Shown here in pieces: positions 22,501-32,224 of a DNA stretch of 64,000 bases. The notes under the pieces are model-generated. The model ran no database searches. It had not been told where the DNA came from and worked only from the letters and a program-made list of their open reading frames with translations. Position 1 is the first letter of the stretch, and every line of letters begins with the position of its first letter. This DNA comes from Corythoichthys intestinalis (lineage: Eukaryota > Chordata > Actinopteri > Syngnathiformes > Syngnathidae). The translations under genes were made by a program, and so were the position numbers. The DNA is taken from contig NC_080406.1 of the NCBI RefSeq assembly GCF_030265065.1, positions 2,301,501-2,365,500 of the forward strand, in the 5' to 3' direction.

Positions 22501-25421
22501 CGGACTTGAACAACACGCTACTAGGCGTTCTTATGCGTTTTAGAAAAGAGTCTGTAGCATTTTCTGCTGATGTGCAACAAATGTTTTATTGCTTTCAAGT
22601 CAGAGAAGATCATAGGGATTATTTAAGATTCCTTTGGTATGAGAATAATGACATGAGTAAAAGTGTATGTGATTATAGAATGAAGGTCCACGTTTTTGGA
22701 AATAGTCCGTCTCCGGCTGTGGCTATTTATTGCATGAGGCGCGCTGCAGTCGAGGGAGAGGAGGAGCATGGACTGGATGCAAAACAGTTTGTAATGAGAC
22801 ATTTTTATGTTGATGATGGCCTTGCGTCCACAGCAAGCTCAGAAGAAGCTGTTGAAATACTGACAAATGCACAAAACATGTTGGCCCAGTCAAATTTAAA
22901 GCTGCACAAAATAGCCTCCAACGACAGCAAAGTAGTTGAAGCATTTCCTGTCGCCGAGAGAGCGAAGGATCTAAAAGACTTGGATTTAGAATTTGACAAC
23001 ATACCCTTACAAAGAAGTTTAGGGGTGTTGTGGGATCTTGAAAATGACTGTTTTACTTTTCATGTCAACACTGATCAAAAGCCATATACTAGAAGAGGTG
23101 TTTTGGCTACAATTAACAGTTTGTATGATCCGCTAGGATTCGTGTCTCCCATAACAATGCAGGGAAAAGCTCTTCTACGTGAACTGTCAGCAGAGCAAAA
23201 GGACTGGGATGAACCACTTCCCATTGAAAGAGAAGAGGAGTGGAACAAATGGAGAACCTCGTTGAAGCACCTCGAGCAGCTACGGATACCAAGGTGCTAC
23301 CTACCTTTTTCTCAGACCACTGCTGTGAGAAAAGAACTGTGCATATTCTCAGATGCCTCCACCATGGCCATAGGAGCAGTAGCGTATCTGAGAGCGCTCA
23401 ACACTGAAGGTCAGTGGCACACAGGTTTCATCATGGGAAAGTCCAAAGTGGCCCCCCGACCTGCTCACACTATCCCTAGGTTGGAACTGTGCGCAGCAGT
23501 ATTGGCTGTAGAAATGTATGAACTCATTACAGATGAGATTGACATTGAAGTGGACATTGTCAGATTTTTTACAGACAGCAAAATCGTCCTAGGTTACATA
23601 CATAACAACACAAAGAGATTTTACACGTGCGTAGCAAACAGAGTGAACAGGATTAGAAAAACCACACATCCTGCACAATGGTTTTACATTAACACAGATG
23701 ACAATCCAGCAGACAAGGCCACAAGATCAATTGCAGCTCCTGCATTGACTTATACAAACTGGTTTAGTGGTCCTTCTTTTTTGACACAGCCGAGTACAGA
23801 CACGTCACACTGTGACACATTTGCTCTCATCGAACCTGACGCAGATGCAGAGATTAAACCTGAAATCAAGACATTTGTTACTCAAGCTTCAGTAACACAG
23901 TTCGAGTCACGTCGTTTTGAAAGATTTTCTCATTGGATGAGATTATGCCACACTGTTGCATCATTAAAACGTGTAACAGCATCTTTCAAGAAAACAAACT
24001 CAGAAAGTAAAGGCTGGAAGTGTTTCAGTGTAACTAACACCCCAAATGAGCTCGAGAAAGCAGCGAAATTCATCATTCACACAGTTCAGACTGAAACATT
24101 CAAAGAAGAGTACAGGTGCATAAAAGCAAACAAGCCACTTCCAAACCTAAGCTGTCTCAAAAAGTTAAATCCAATCATCGATGAAGATGGGCTCCTCAGA
24201 ATAGGAGGACGCTTGGCACCTGCAAATTTGACAAAAGAGGAAAAACATCCACTCATCATCCCAAATGCTCACCATGTAGCCGTCCTTCTTATCAGATACT
24301 ATCATGAGAAGGTAGCACATCAGGGACGCCACCTATCAGAGGGTGCGCTCAGAGCAGCTGGATTTTGGATCAAAGGCAGTAAAAGACTCGTCTCTTCTGT
24401 AATTCACAAGTGTGTTCTCTGTCGAAAACTTAGAGGACAACTACAGACACAAAAGATGGCGGATTTACCCATTGACAGACTTACACCTATGCCCCCATTC
24501 ACCAGCGTAGGACTGGACGTTTTTGGCCCCTGGTCAGTCATCACACGTCGCACCAGAGGAGGAAGTGCAGACAGTAAACGCTGGGCTGTACTTTTCACCT
24601 GTATGTCCACAAGAGCTGTGCACATTGAACTCATAGAATCAATGTCAACATCCAGCTTCATTAACGCATTAAGAAGATTTTTCAGCATCCGTGGACCAGC
24701 TCAAATACTTCGTTCGGACAGAGGTACCAACTTTGTTGGCGCATGCAACGAACTCAAAATTGATCACAAAGACACAGAACTGACCTCCTACCTACAGGAG
24801 AAAGGATGTACATGGCTTTTCAACTCCCCACACTCCTCACATATGGGAGGGGCATGGGAAAGACTCATCGGAGTCGCACGACGAATCCTGGATGGAATTC
24901 TTTTAAAAGCCACACATGTCCAACTCACTCATGAAGTGCTGAGTACTTTCATGGCGGAAGTAATGGCAATAATGAATGCGAGACCACTCGTACCAGTATC
25001 AACAGATCCAGACAAACCAAACCTTCTCACACCAGCAACTCTTCTAACCCAAAAGACCAACACGTTAACTGCCCCAACAGGAAACTTTGCACCTCCCGAC
25101 CTCTACGCAAAGCAGTGGAAGCAAGTGCAGTGCATGGCGGACACTTTTTGGAAACAGTGGAGAAGTGAATACCTTTCCTCTCTGCAACAAAGGAGAAAAT
25201 GGACAGACGATAAACCAAACATAAAAACTGGTGACATTGTGCTATTGAAGGATGTTCTTGCACATAGAAATGACTGGTGTATGGGAAGAGTTGTGAAAAC
25301 ATTTGAGAGTAAAGACAATAAGGTTCGAAAAGCAGAAGTTAAAACTGTGAAAGATGGAAATGTGAAATTGTTTATGAGACCAATTTCAGATTTGGTTTTG
25401 CTACTACCAGTTGAGAAGTAA
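19581..25421 (+). CDS. BEL/Pao Gag-Pol polyprotein
   Basis: A 1946-residue single frame, a usual arrangement in BEL/Pao. Parts in order: Gag-like N-terminal half; zinc-knuckle region around residues 518-555 (CFKCC and CMEC words); aspartic protease region near 618-635 (AVLDEQS); reverse transcriptase with YVDD near 1077; RNase H region near 1255; and integrase with a zinc-binding segment near 1600-1615 and a DDE core at about 1645-1760. This order (protease, RT, RNase H, integrase) and the YVDD box are typical of the Pao/BEL group rather than Gypsy or Copia. Confidence 0.95.
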   Translation: MSLRSEKHLDSTDEGATPRQQQRQVENRDYADNTENMDNASNADSQVRSIRTHTSKSSSTSSSTSSAALKARAKAVAARAQLAYSEKEATMMKQKSELEANLHVLSCQKAVAAAEAEAAVYEEEEESFTKSEVRHSIVGQPANPMQRTAEFVQSHPDSYYERFLSKMDPLASHKAAREQCEMAMNTEIDERNFYSEKKPDIKVEQQTQEREERSPPKLYPYDTLPTPAETQGKQDITCYLRRREMLSTGLLQFDDLPENYWAWKASFQNAIKDLRLTAQEEIDLMIKWLGNESRQQAKRIRSVHVFNPTAALHLLWERLEECYGSPEVMENALLKKIEQFPKLNNRDNTKLRELGDILQEIECAKDGGYLPGLSYLDTSRGVNPIVDKLPYGLQDKWIATGAKYKEEHKVVFPPFSVFSKFVRQQAKIRNDPSFVITSPINTSFKKEKSFKSDNRRVVSVHKTDIPTDTSTAQKCFSKPAESPDKLCPLHKKPHPLTKCKTFRAKPIDERKSFLKDNRICFKCCSSTQHLAKDCNMQIRCMECGSERHLTALHPGPLPAPEESSEVEKGDGGETHEDVSVSVVSKCTEVCGDANSTLSCSKISPVIVYPKGERDQAVKLYAVLDEQSNKSLVKSQFFELFNIETRSDTYKLRTCSGLSDNVGRTASNFMIESVDGRVKLPLPNLIECDMIPDDRREIPSSQVAMQYPHLQRIANKIPPVEEKVPILLLLGRDIIQLHKVRERINGPRSTPYAQRLDLGWVIVGETCLGKTHKPPNVNVLKTNVLQNGRASYFSPCPNTFQIKESNGFSSQSNTKPTSQNERKNTNTDQLGQTVFERTKDDDKPALSIEDKYFLDIMEKEVYQNEDNSWVAPLPFQSPRPKLPSNKEQALKRLQSLRKTLDRNPEMKKQYVEFIQNMLDNDHAEIAPILDSNKEHWYLPSFGVYHPQKPNQLRVVFDSSAEFEGQSLNKVLLSGPDLNNTLLGVLMRFRKESVAFSADVQQMFYCFQVREDHRDYLRFLWYENNDMSKSVCDYRMKVHVFGNSPSPAVAIYCMRRAAVEGEEEHGLDAKQFVMRHFYVDDGLASTASSEEAVEILTNAQNMLAQSNLKLHKIASNDSKVVEAFPVAERAKDLKDLDLEFDNIPLQRSLGVLWDLENDCFTFHVNTDQKPYTRRGVLATINSLYDPLGFVSPITMQGKALLRELSAEQKDWDEPLPIEREEEWNKWRTSLKHLEQLRIPRCYLPFSQTTAVRKELCIFSDASTMAIGAVAYLRALNTEGQWHTGFIMGKSKVAPRPAHTIPRLELCAAVLAVEMYELITDEIDIEVDIVRFFTDSKIVLGYIHNNTKRFYTCVANRVNRIRKTTHPAQWFYINTDDNPADKATRSIAAPALTYTNWFSGPSFLTQPSTDTSHCDTFALIEPDADAEIKPEIKTFVTQASVTQFESRRFERFSHWMRLCHTVASLKRVTASFKKTNSESKGWKCFSVTNTPNELEKAAKFIIHTVQTETFKEEYRCIKANKPLPNLSCLKKLNPIIDEDGLLRIGGRLAPANLTKEEKHPLIIPNAHHVAVLLIRYYHEKVAHQGRHLSEGALRAAGFWIKGSKRLVSSVIHKCVLCRKLRGQLQTQKMADLPIDRLTPMPPFTSVGLDVFGPWSVITRRTRGGSADSKRWAVLFTCMSTRAVHIELIESMSTSSFINALRRFFSIRGPAQILRSDRGTNFVGACNELKIDHKDTELTSYLQEKGCTWLFNSPHSSHMGGAWERLIGVARRILDGILLKATHVQLTHEVLSTFMAEVMAIMNARPLVPVSTDPDKPNLLTPATLLTQKTNTLTAPTGNFAPPDLYAKQWKQVQCMADTFWKQWRSEYLSSLQQRRKWTDDKPNIKTGDIVLLKDVLAHRNDWCMGRVVKTFESKDNKVRKAEVKTVKDGNVKLFMRPISDLVLLLPVEK

Positions 25422-25512
25422 TCTCGTATGTTGTTGTAATTGTTCAAACAAAAAAAAAAAAAAAAAAAAAAGTGTTTTGTAGTGGCACAATTGTATTGTA
25501 CCAGGCGAGGAG

Positions 25513-25996
25513 TGTTCTGCCTTTTGGTGAGTTTTGTAGAAGGCTTTTTTGTGCTGTCCAGCAGCGAACTCTAGTGGTCGCCTCGCGACATGGTTTTTTG
25601 TTTTTCTAGCCAATTCAATATGGCTGCACGACGTCTCTGGCTGAAGCCTAAGTTGCAACGTTGTGCTCACATGATCCTTGGACAAGATTTGTCCGTAAGT
25701 ATGGATGTTGTGGATAATGTACATATTATGTTGGTAAGAGAAATGTTATGTTTTTTGTATGGAACACTTTTTGTTTATGTTTAGTGAACTAGTCTGGCGT
25801 GCTAAGCTAACGTTGTAGCTAATGCTATGCTTGTATACTTTTTTTGTAGTTTTACGACGGTCCGGAGAGGACAATGGTTTAAGGCCATTCCATTAATAAA
25901 TCAGATAAAACCAAAGGAAGAAGTCTGTTTATTAAAGCGTCGTTCACTAGCCGTCTAGCTTGGAAAAAAGTAGACGCTTCCGAGTGAGGACAGCAT
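25513..25996 (+). repeat. right LTR of BEL/Pao element
   Basis: Same length and, by eye, the same sequence as 19047-19530. It is preceded by a poly-A run and ggcgaggag, a possible polypurine tract. Confidence 0.93.
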
Positions 25997-26002
25997 ACCA
26001 TA

Positions 26003-27628
26003 ATTTAATGAAAAGAAGCAGAATAAAGGGCATAAAAGATACACAACGCCTTCTTATCACAGAAGCCCATCGCGTCATGAGCAAGATTGACGCACCAACT
26101 CTTGCAATCAGTTCTCCCGGGCTCTCCAAGACAAAGAGCAGGGCGCTCCGTCCTAAAACAAGTAGCATCGGCCGCCCAACCAGGATAACAAGTTGATAGC
26201 GCGGGCGCCTTGGACGTCAAGACTTGCGTCCCAGCCACGAAGGATGACGCACGAACTTCACCGCCCAAACCTGCCACAGAGGGATGATCCCAAGACGACA
26301 CCCAGCCATGCCTTCGGCCCGGCCCACTCTACTGCAGCTTTCAAGAAGACCTGAACATTTAGATAACACGGTCGCTGCTCGGGGATATTTCTATGTAGCC
26401 ATGTTTTGCCGACCTTGGATCCAACACTGCCTCTCAATCGTCTGTTTTTGCCTTATTTTTGACCATTGTCGACGAATAAATTGTCAACCGTTCGGTGAGC
26501 CTTCTTCAAACTTTTTGAACATGGAGTTGGTACAAAGGGTTAACATGGGAGTGAACGCACGGAATTGTGGCCCCCCCACCAGTTGGCTTGCGGGAGCGGT
26601 GCCGGTGGAACAGCATTTCATTCGGCTGGCGCCATTTCCGCGGCTTGGCGGGGGGGCAAATTCCTTCATTGGAGACCAGTGACAGTTTTGTTTAGTCTTA
26701 TTCTACCTTATACTGTGCACCTTATGGGGAAACTAAACTTTCTATTCAAATTGGCAGGCAGGGGCATGACTGGGACTCTCATGCAAAAATATGTGGTTGG
26801 GACATCTCCATCCTAAAACCTTATTACCAAGTGACATTATACAACACCATTTTAATGGGTGTCACTGGAGCAGCAGTTATGAAAGCATCTCTGAGCATTA
26901 GGTGCCATGTGACCAGAGTGACACCAATAAAAGCTGCCAAAAATGGGGCAGGCAGGGTGGAAGTGGGTAAAGTGGATTTACTGTCTAACGGAGGGTGTCG
27001 AAACGGCAAATGATGAAATTGTCATTGAATGTGGCTTGCACAAGCTTGAGTATAGCCTACATTCTGTTGCATTCCTCAACTTAACACTTGATGGAGCTAG
27101 TCACATCAACAGTGCCTAAGCGCAGAGGTGAATTCCTGACTTGTTGAAATCAATGTAGAAACTGTGGCAAATTTCAGTTTTTTTTTTTTTTTTTTAATGC
27201 AATATCCTTCTACCTGTGGTTAATGTTGCTTGTAGCCCTAAACTCCTTCACTACCATTGATAGAGATGGACATCCAATCCAATTAGACTGGGAAGCGAGC
27301 AAGAAAAGGTCAAAAACACTGGTCTATAAAATTTTGAAACTGTGCTTAAGAGATGAAAATGACTAAATTGTACTTGCTGTGGTGACATGTTCATTGCCTC
27401 AAGTATTCAAGATATTTCATGTTTAAGTTTGATTATAAAGAATTACATCGGTTTTACAAGTTGCTACATTTGAGATGGGTATATGCCACCGCTTATGAAA
27501 TGTGCCTAGAATAATGTTGTCCACTACAAAAAAAAACAGGATTTAGACAATGCATTGAAAACAGCATATTTTGTCAAAACTTTCGCCTTCACCATTTATA
27601 GTCTGACAATTTCCACTTCCATTAATAC
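26003..27628. other. stretch of unidentified, GC-richer DNA, no gene seen
   Basis: Positions 26030-26690 are richer in G and C than the surroundings and include gacgaataaattgtcaaccg, a polyadenylation-like word. This might be the tail of an old repeat, but no ends were found. The rest, to 27628, shows a poly-T run at 27179-27196 and a foldback-type fragment near 27255-27290. Open frames here match nothing I know. Confidence 0.35.
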
Positions 27629-27759
27629 CAGGGGTTAATTTGTGCTGAATCCTTCCGGAACAGGATCCGGCACCTCTCTATTTTGGACTCCCTGTGTTCC
27701 GGGACTTATTTGGGTCAGCCCAAATAAGCACCTCTCGAGTGACATTAAAAAATTTTTTT

Positions 27760-28226
27760 TTTAAACTTTGGAAATTTGCGGCACCTGGGGAGCAAGCAGC
27801 CAGGATCAAACTATTTCAACATGGCAAAAAGACAGCTGCATTTACTGTCTTTTTTTAGAGGAAGATGGTTCAAAAAGAGCCAGAAAAGCAACAACCGGCG
27901 ATGAGGGCAACTGCAGCGATCATGCTAACGGGTGCTGCAGGAGGCTAGTGCCTCAGCAGCTAGCCAGGTTCACAGCCAGCAAGCTAAGCCGGGGCAGGAG
28001 GCTGCTACCGTGGCAGCAGCTGGTCAGGTTCAGCGCCACCCTATAGTGGGGGCCAGCTACATCACCAGCAGTCAGCCAGGTGGACCACCAACACCCGGTG
28101 CAACAGGCCAGTACCTTATGGGAAATTCAGGTTTGGGCTGCACAATTTGTAAGGCAGTGGGAACTTTGGGGCCAGAGAACACTGGGGGGATGAATGAACA
28201 CGCAAAAGAATGGGTTTGTGTCATTT
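27760..28226 (+). pseudogene. hAT transposase-like N-terminal fragment
   Basis: The plus frame reads LGCTICKAVGTLGPENTGGM, which resembles the LGC-x2-C zinc-finger segment of KIAA1586/ZNF862-type hAT proteins as I recall it. It is preceded by a Gln/Ala/Pro-rich stretch. The frame then runs into the inserted element at 28228, and no catalytic part was found. Confidence 0.4.
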
Positions 28227-28227
28227 T

Positions 28228-29039
28228 TAGGGCTGTCAAACGATTGAAATTTTTAATCGAGTTAATTACAGCTTAAAAATTAATTAATCGTAATTAATCG
28301 CAATTAATCGCAATTAATCGCAATTCAAACCATCTATAAAATATGCCATATTTTTCTGTAAATTATACATATATTCTGTAAAATAAATTGTTGGAATGGA
28401 AAGATAAGACACCAGATGGATATATACATTCAACATACGGTACATAAGGACTGTAGTGGGCATTTCACTCTACTGTCATTTAAATCCGTCTATGCTGTCC
28501 TCACTCCGAAGCGTCTACTTTTTTTTAGCTAGACAGCTAGTGAACGACGCCTTAATAATCAAGACTTCCTTTTTCATCTGACTTATTAATAAAATAACCT
28601 CAAACCACTGTCCTCTTTAGACCGTCATAAAACTACAAAAATAAAAGTACACAAGCATTGCATACAGGTTCGCTAAACATAAACAAAAAAGCGTCTCATA
28701 CAAAAAAATAGAACATTTCGTTTACTAACATAATATGTACATTCTTTACAACAACCATACTTACGGACAAATCTTGTCCAAGGATCACATAAGCACAACA
28801 TTACAACGTAGGCGTCAGCCCGAGACATCGTGCAGCCATATTGAACTGGCAAGAAAAAAATAAACCATGTCGCAAAGCGACCACAAGAGTTCGCTGTTAG
28901 ACAGCACAAAAAGCCTTGCTGTAAACTTACCAAAAGGCAGAATACTGTCTGAGCGGGACATGTGCGTTAATTGCGTCAAATATTTTGTGTTTAATTTTAA
29001 AAATTACCGCGCGTTAACGCGATAATTTTGACAGCCCTA
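28228..29039. mobile_element. hAT-type element (tagggctgtcaaa ends), copy 3, holding a solo LTR
   Basis: Ends tagggctgtcaaacgatt and ttttgacagcccta; flanks gtcatttt (28220-28227) and gtcatttg (29040-29047) form an 8-bp duplication with one mismatch. The left end has extra copies of a ~10-bp unit (cgcaattaat) near 28270-28325. The middle is split by the solo LTR. Confidence 0.88.
28492..28944 (-). repeat. solo LTR of the same BEL/Pao family (diverged)
   Basis: Read in reverse it follows the LTR at 19047-19530 from end to end, with clear divergence. Flanks ccgtct (28486-28491) and ctgtct (28945-28950) fit a 6-base duplication; other copies of the host element show the uninterrupted site aaatctgtctgagc. 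It is a solo LTR left by recombination and older than the full element. Confidence 0.88.
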
Positions 29040-29469
29040 GTCATTTGTAATCTCAGATTTTTTGTTTTGTTTTACAAGTTAGACCTGTTGAGAAACTAAT
29101 TGCTGACTGTCCCACCAGTATGTATGTGTCTGTAATTGGCCGTGTGCAAAGTATAGCCCAAATAATTGGAAATTGTTGTCATAACATTTATACCATGGAT
29201 ATTTGCTGATATTTTGCTTGTAAAACCTACAGCATGGCAAGTGGGCATTTGCGTGTTGTTTTCAGCACCATTTTATGCGTATGTTCCGAGACCTGTGCCA
29301 GTCTAGTCATTCCTGCACCATCATATGTACATTGCGTTCCGGCACCTTATGATTTACAAATTAAGCACTGATTAACACGCATAACTTGCTTGGATTTTAA
29401 CATTTGGGCCAGATACAGATTTACAGAAGCAGAAGCATTTTTCTTGTCGACCATAAGGACCCATAAAAT

Positions 29470-30610
29470 GTTAAAAAAAAAAAAAAAAAAAAAGTGTAAA
29501 CCACAAAAAAAATCTCAAGTCAAATAAATCTGAAAAAAAAAATCCTGTGAAAGCAGTGGGTAAAAAAACAAAAGCTGCAGAAAAACCTACAAAACCATGA
29601 AAAACTGCAAAAACACACCAAAAAAATCTGGCAAAAAATTTAGACACCCAATCCAATTTGATGCTTTAAAATCAACGCAAAAACTGGAAAAACTGCAAAA
29701 AAACTGAAAAGCAATACCTTAACAAAAAAAAAATACATCCTGCGAAAAAAATTGCTAAATCATGAAAAATTGAATAGCAATAAAAATGTGTATGAATTTT
29801 TTTTACATTAAATACCCCCCCAAAAATGCAAAAAAAAAATGCTAAAACTGAAAAGCAAGAATCAAGTAGAAAAGTGCAGAAAAAGCCATGAAAAAAATGC
29901 AAAACTTTAAAACTGCCAAAAAAACTGAAAATCAATAACAAGCTAAAAAAAAAAAAAAAATCCTGCTAAAAAATTGCAAAATCGTGAAAAATCACAAACA
30001 CTGAATAGCAATACAAATGCCTATATTTTTTTAACACCAAAAAAAAAAAAAAAAAAAAAAAACTGCGAAAAAAATTCTTGTGAAAAACTGCACAAAAAAA
30101 AAAAAAAAGCAGTTATCCCCCCAAAAAAATTCAAGTAGAAAAATGCAGAAGAAGCCGTGGGGAAAAAAATCCTGCAAAAAAAATGAAGCCGCAAAAACTG
30201 CAAAAAACACCTACCAAAATCCTGTGGAAAAAAATGCTTAACTGTGCAAAATTGCCCCCAAAAAAATGAAAATCAATAAAAGTCTAAAAAACATAAAACA
30301 CCCAAAAAATCCTGTGAAAAAAAACGCAAAAACTGAATAGCGTTTAAAATGCCTATAAATTTTTTTAAATAAAAAAAACACCCCAAAAAAGCTGTGAAAA
30401 AATTCGCTAGACTGTGCAAAACAAAAAACAACTGAAAAGCAATAATCCCTCCCACAAAAAAAAATGAAGTAGAAAAATGCAGAAAAAGCATGAAAAATTG
30501 AAACAAAGCTTGCAAAAAAAAAAAAAACTGCTAAACCTTAAAATACTGCAAAAAACCTGAAAAGCAAAAATGCCTAAAAAAGGAAAATACTTGGGATAAA
30601 AAAAACTTTT
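29470..30610. repeat. second A-rich, T-poor satellite-like tract
   Basis: Same style as 6144-9640: aaaaactgcaaaaa words in loose tandem units. The landmark aactgaatagcaata with a following atgcctata or similar recurs near 29770, 30000 and 30325. It lies between nyx and ddx3x, outside both. T-rich minus-strand frames are artefacts. Confidence 0.78.
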
Positions 30611-32220
30611 TTTTCTTCATTGGGCCCCTCCCACTTAAAATGGATTGGATGTCTGGCCCATCAATGGCAGCCAATAATACTTCAAAATTAAAACTCATTT
30701 TAAAAACCTTGTGTTGTTTTTCCAGTCCCCTGAAAATGACACGGCGGCCCTAGAGAACCAGTTTATAAAATTTAAGGCTTCAGGAAAAACTTGCAGCATT
30801 CCAGGATGAATCTGAAATTCAAATTTATGAAATGCATCTTTTTCCTACAGAAAAAAACACACAAACACAGAAGCAATTACAAATGAAATCTTTATATAAT
30901 TTCTTCAAAAGAAAACAGCCCATCCAATCAATACCAATTAGAAAGTTTACCGCCCCCCACAGGCAAGGGACGGCATTGCTACAGGCATTTCTCTTTTTAA
31001 CTACGACAGTAAACATGCTAGAGTCCGCTTTCCGGATAACTTTTGCATCGGAACATATTTATTCAGATAAAAATAATACAAGAGTTATTATTTCCCGAGC
31101 TGAGAACGAGCACGGAAAGCTAATACAGAAAGCAAAAAAAGTCCTACGTCTAAAGAGCTCGGCGGTTCCTTCCGGACCGGAACAGGAGAGCGCTATTATA
31201 TAATGCGAATACAACAATGACAATAAACCACATGTTTCGTTTCGGATTGCCACGCGCCAGACATTCTCGCTGGAGAAAAAAAAAAAAAAAAAAAAAATCA
31301 TCGGACCAAATCGAGAGTTATTACGCACACGCTAGGAGAATCAGAACACTGACGCTACGCTTAGGAAATTTGTTTTGCTCTTTTAACAGCTTGATCCCAA
31401 ACCTTGGCATGTTTTTTATTAATTTTCTTTCTTTTTAAAAGAATTTCTGTAATTCTTTTTTTGCAGACCAACTGGGAGAATTTCAATAAATCAGATGACC
31501 GGCCCGTCGTAGGCCCTGAACACAGCTGTGGGATTTTATTACCAAGTAGGTACTGAGTCCGATGTTTTTTTTTTAAACATTTAAAAAGCTCACACTACCC
31601 GGAATATAGAAATTTCACGCATACAGGTGACATTCAACATTCAAGTGCCAGTGTTTATTTTTTATTTCTTTATTTTTTTGTACTGTCTTTTGGTCAAGTT
31701 TTCTGAAACTTTCAAAGAATCACTTTTGAGGCTTACAAAAATAAATATTTGTCAAAAATGTTTAATAAATTACACAAAAACTAGCAGCAAAAGTAGAATC
31801 TAGAAATCTGTGCAAATGGCTAAATTCCCCGCCCCACCCCCGACTGCTAAATACCCCCTGGTCCCAAATATTTTTTCTTCTTTTTAAACTTTGACAACCC
31901 TTTGTAAACAAGCTGCGTTTTTATTCTTTTGAAACTCCGCCCCCCCAACCGCCGTATTTGGAAGCCTAAGGACACACATCTATAAAACTCTGGATGTGCA
32001 ATAAAAAGAAAGTTCGTAAAACTCGATGGGCACAACATACACGCGCACGAGCGAGCGAGGGTCTCGACGCGGCGAAATCAAGTAGCACCATTCCACCTTG
32101 CCTTCTCCGCGCAATCAGTGCATCTGCTTTAATTCGCACATTTTTTTTTTATATTATTATAAAACATTTACAAGGCACAACACACCTGATGAGAGAATCC
32201 GAGCATCGGCAGACAGTACT
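30611..32220. other. stretch downstream of ddx3x without recognised gene
   Basis: Contains a foldback-type fragment (30635-30675), poly-A at 31277-31298 and mixed AT-rich DNA. Minus-strand AATAAA matches cluster near 31650-31675, which could end a long ddx3x 3' UTR. The 31.02-31.26 kb part is less AT-rich and unassigned. Confidence 0.35.
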
Positions 32221-32224
32221 TTAG

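Larger units (their letters stand above)
19041..26002 (+). mobile_element. BEL/Pao LTR retrotransposon, looks whole, with flanking duplication
   Basis: Two direct LTRs (19047-19530 and 25513-25996, 484 bp each) enclose one long open frame. The six bases accata precede the left LTR (19041-19046) and follow the right one (25997-26002), consistent with a target-site duplication. The LTRs look identical by eye, so the insertion is recent. A purine-rich stretch precedes the right LTR. No envelope gene is seen. No break was noticed. It lies between nyx and ddx3x, on the strand opposite to both. Confidence 0.95.
27629..29370 (+). mobile_element. hAT-type element (caggggttaatttgtgc ends) hosting two later insertions
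   Basis: Inverted ends caggggttaatttgtgct and caaattaagcactg are flanked by attaatac (27621-27628) and attaacac (29371-29378), an 8-bp duplication with one mismatch. Both ends also share a cggcacc word. The left half carries a short transposase-like coding remnant (27760-28226). The hAT element at 28228-29039 is inserted inside it. Confidence 0.78.

Noticed and set aside
26284-26682. 132-residue plus frame 3' of the BEL element
   Set aside because: No recognisable domain, no splice context, and codon pattern unlike the two host genes.
29471-30515. Phe-rich minus-strand frames in the second A-rich tract
   Set aside because: Same composition artefact.
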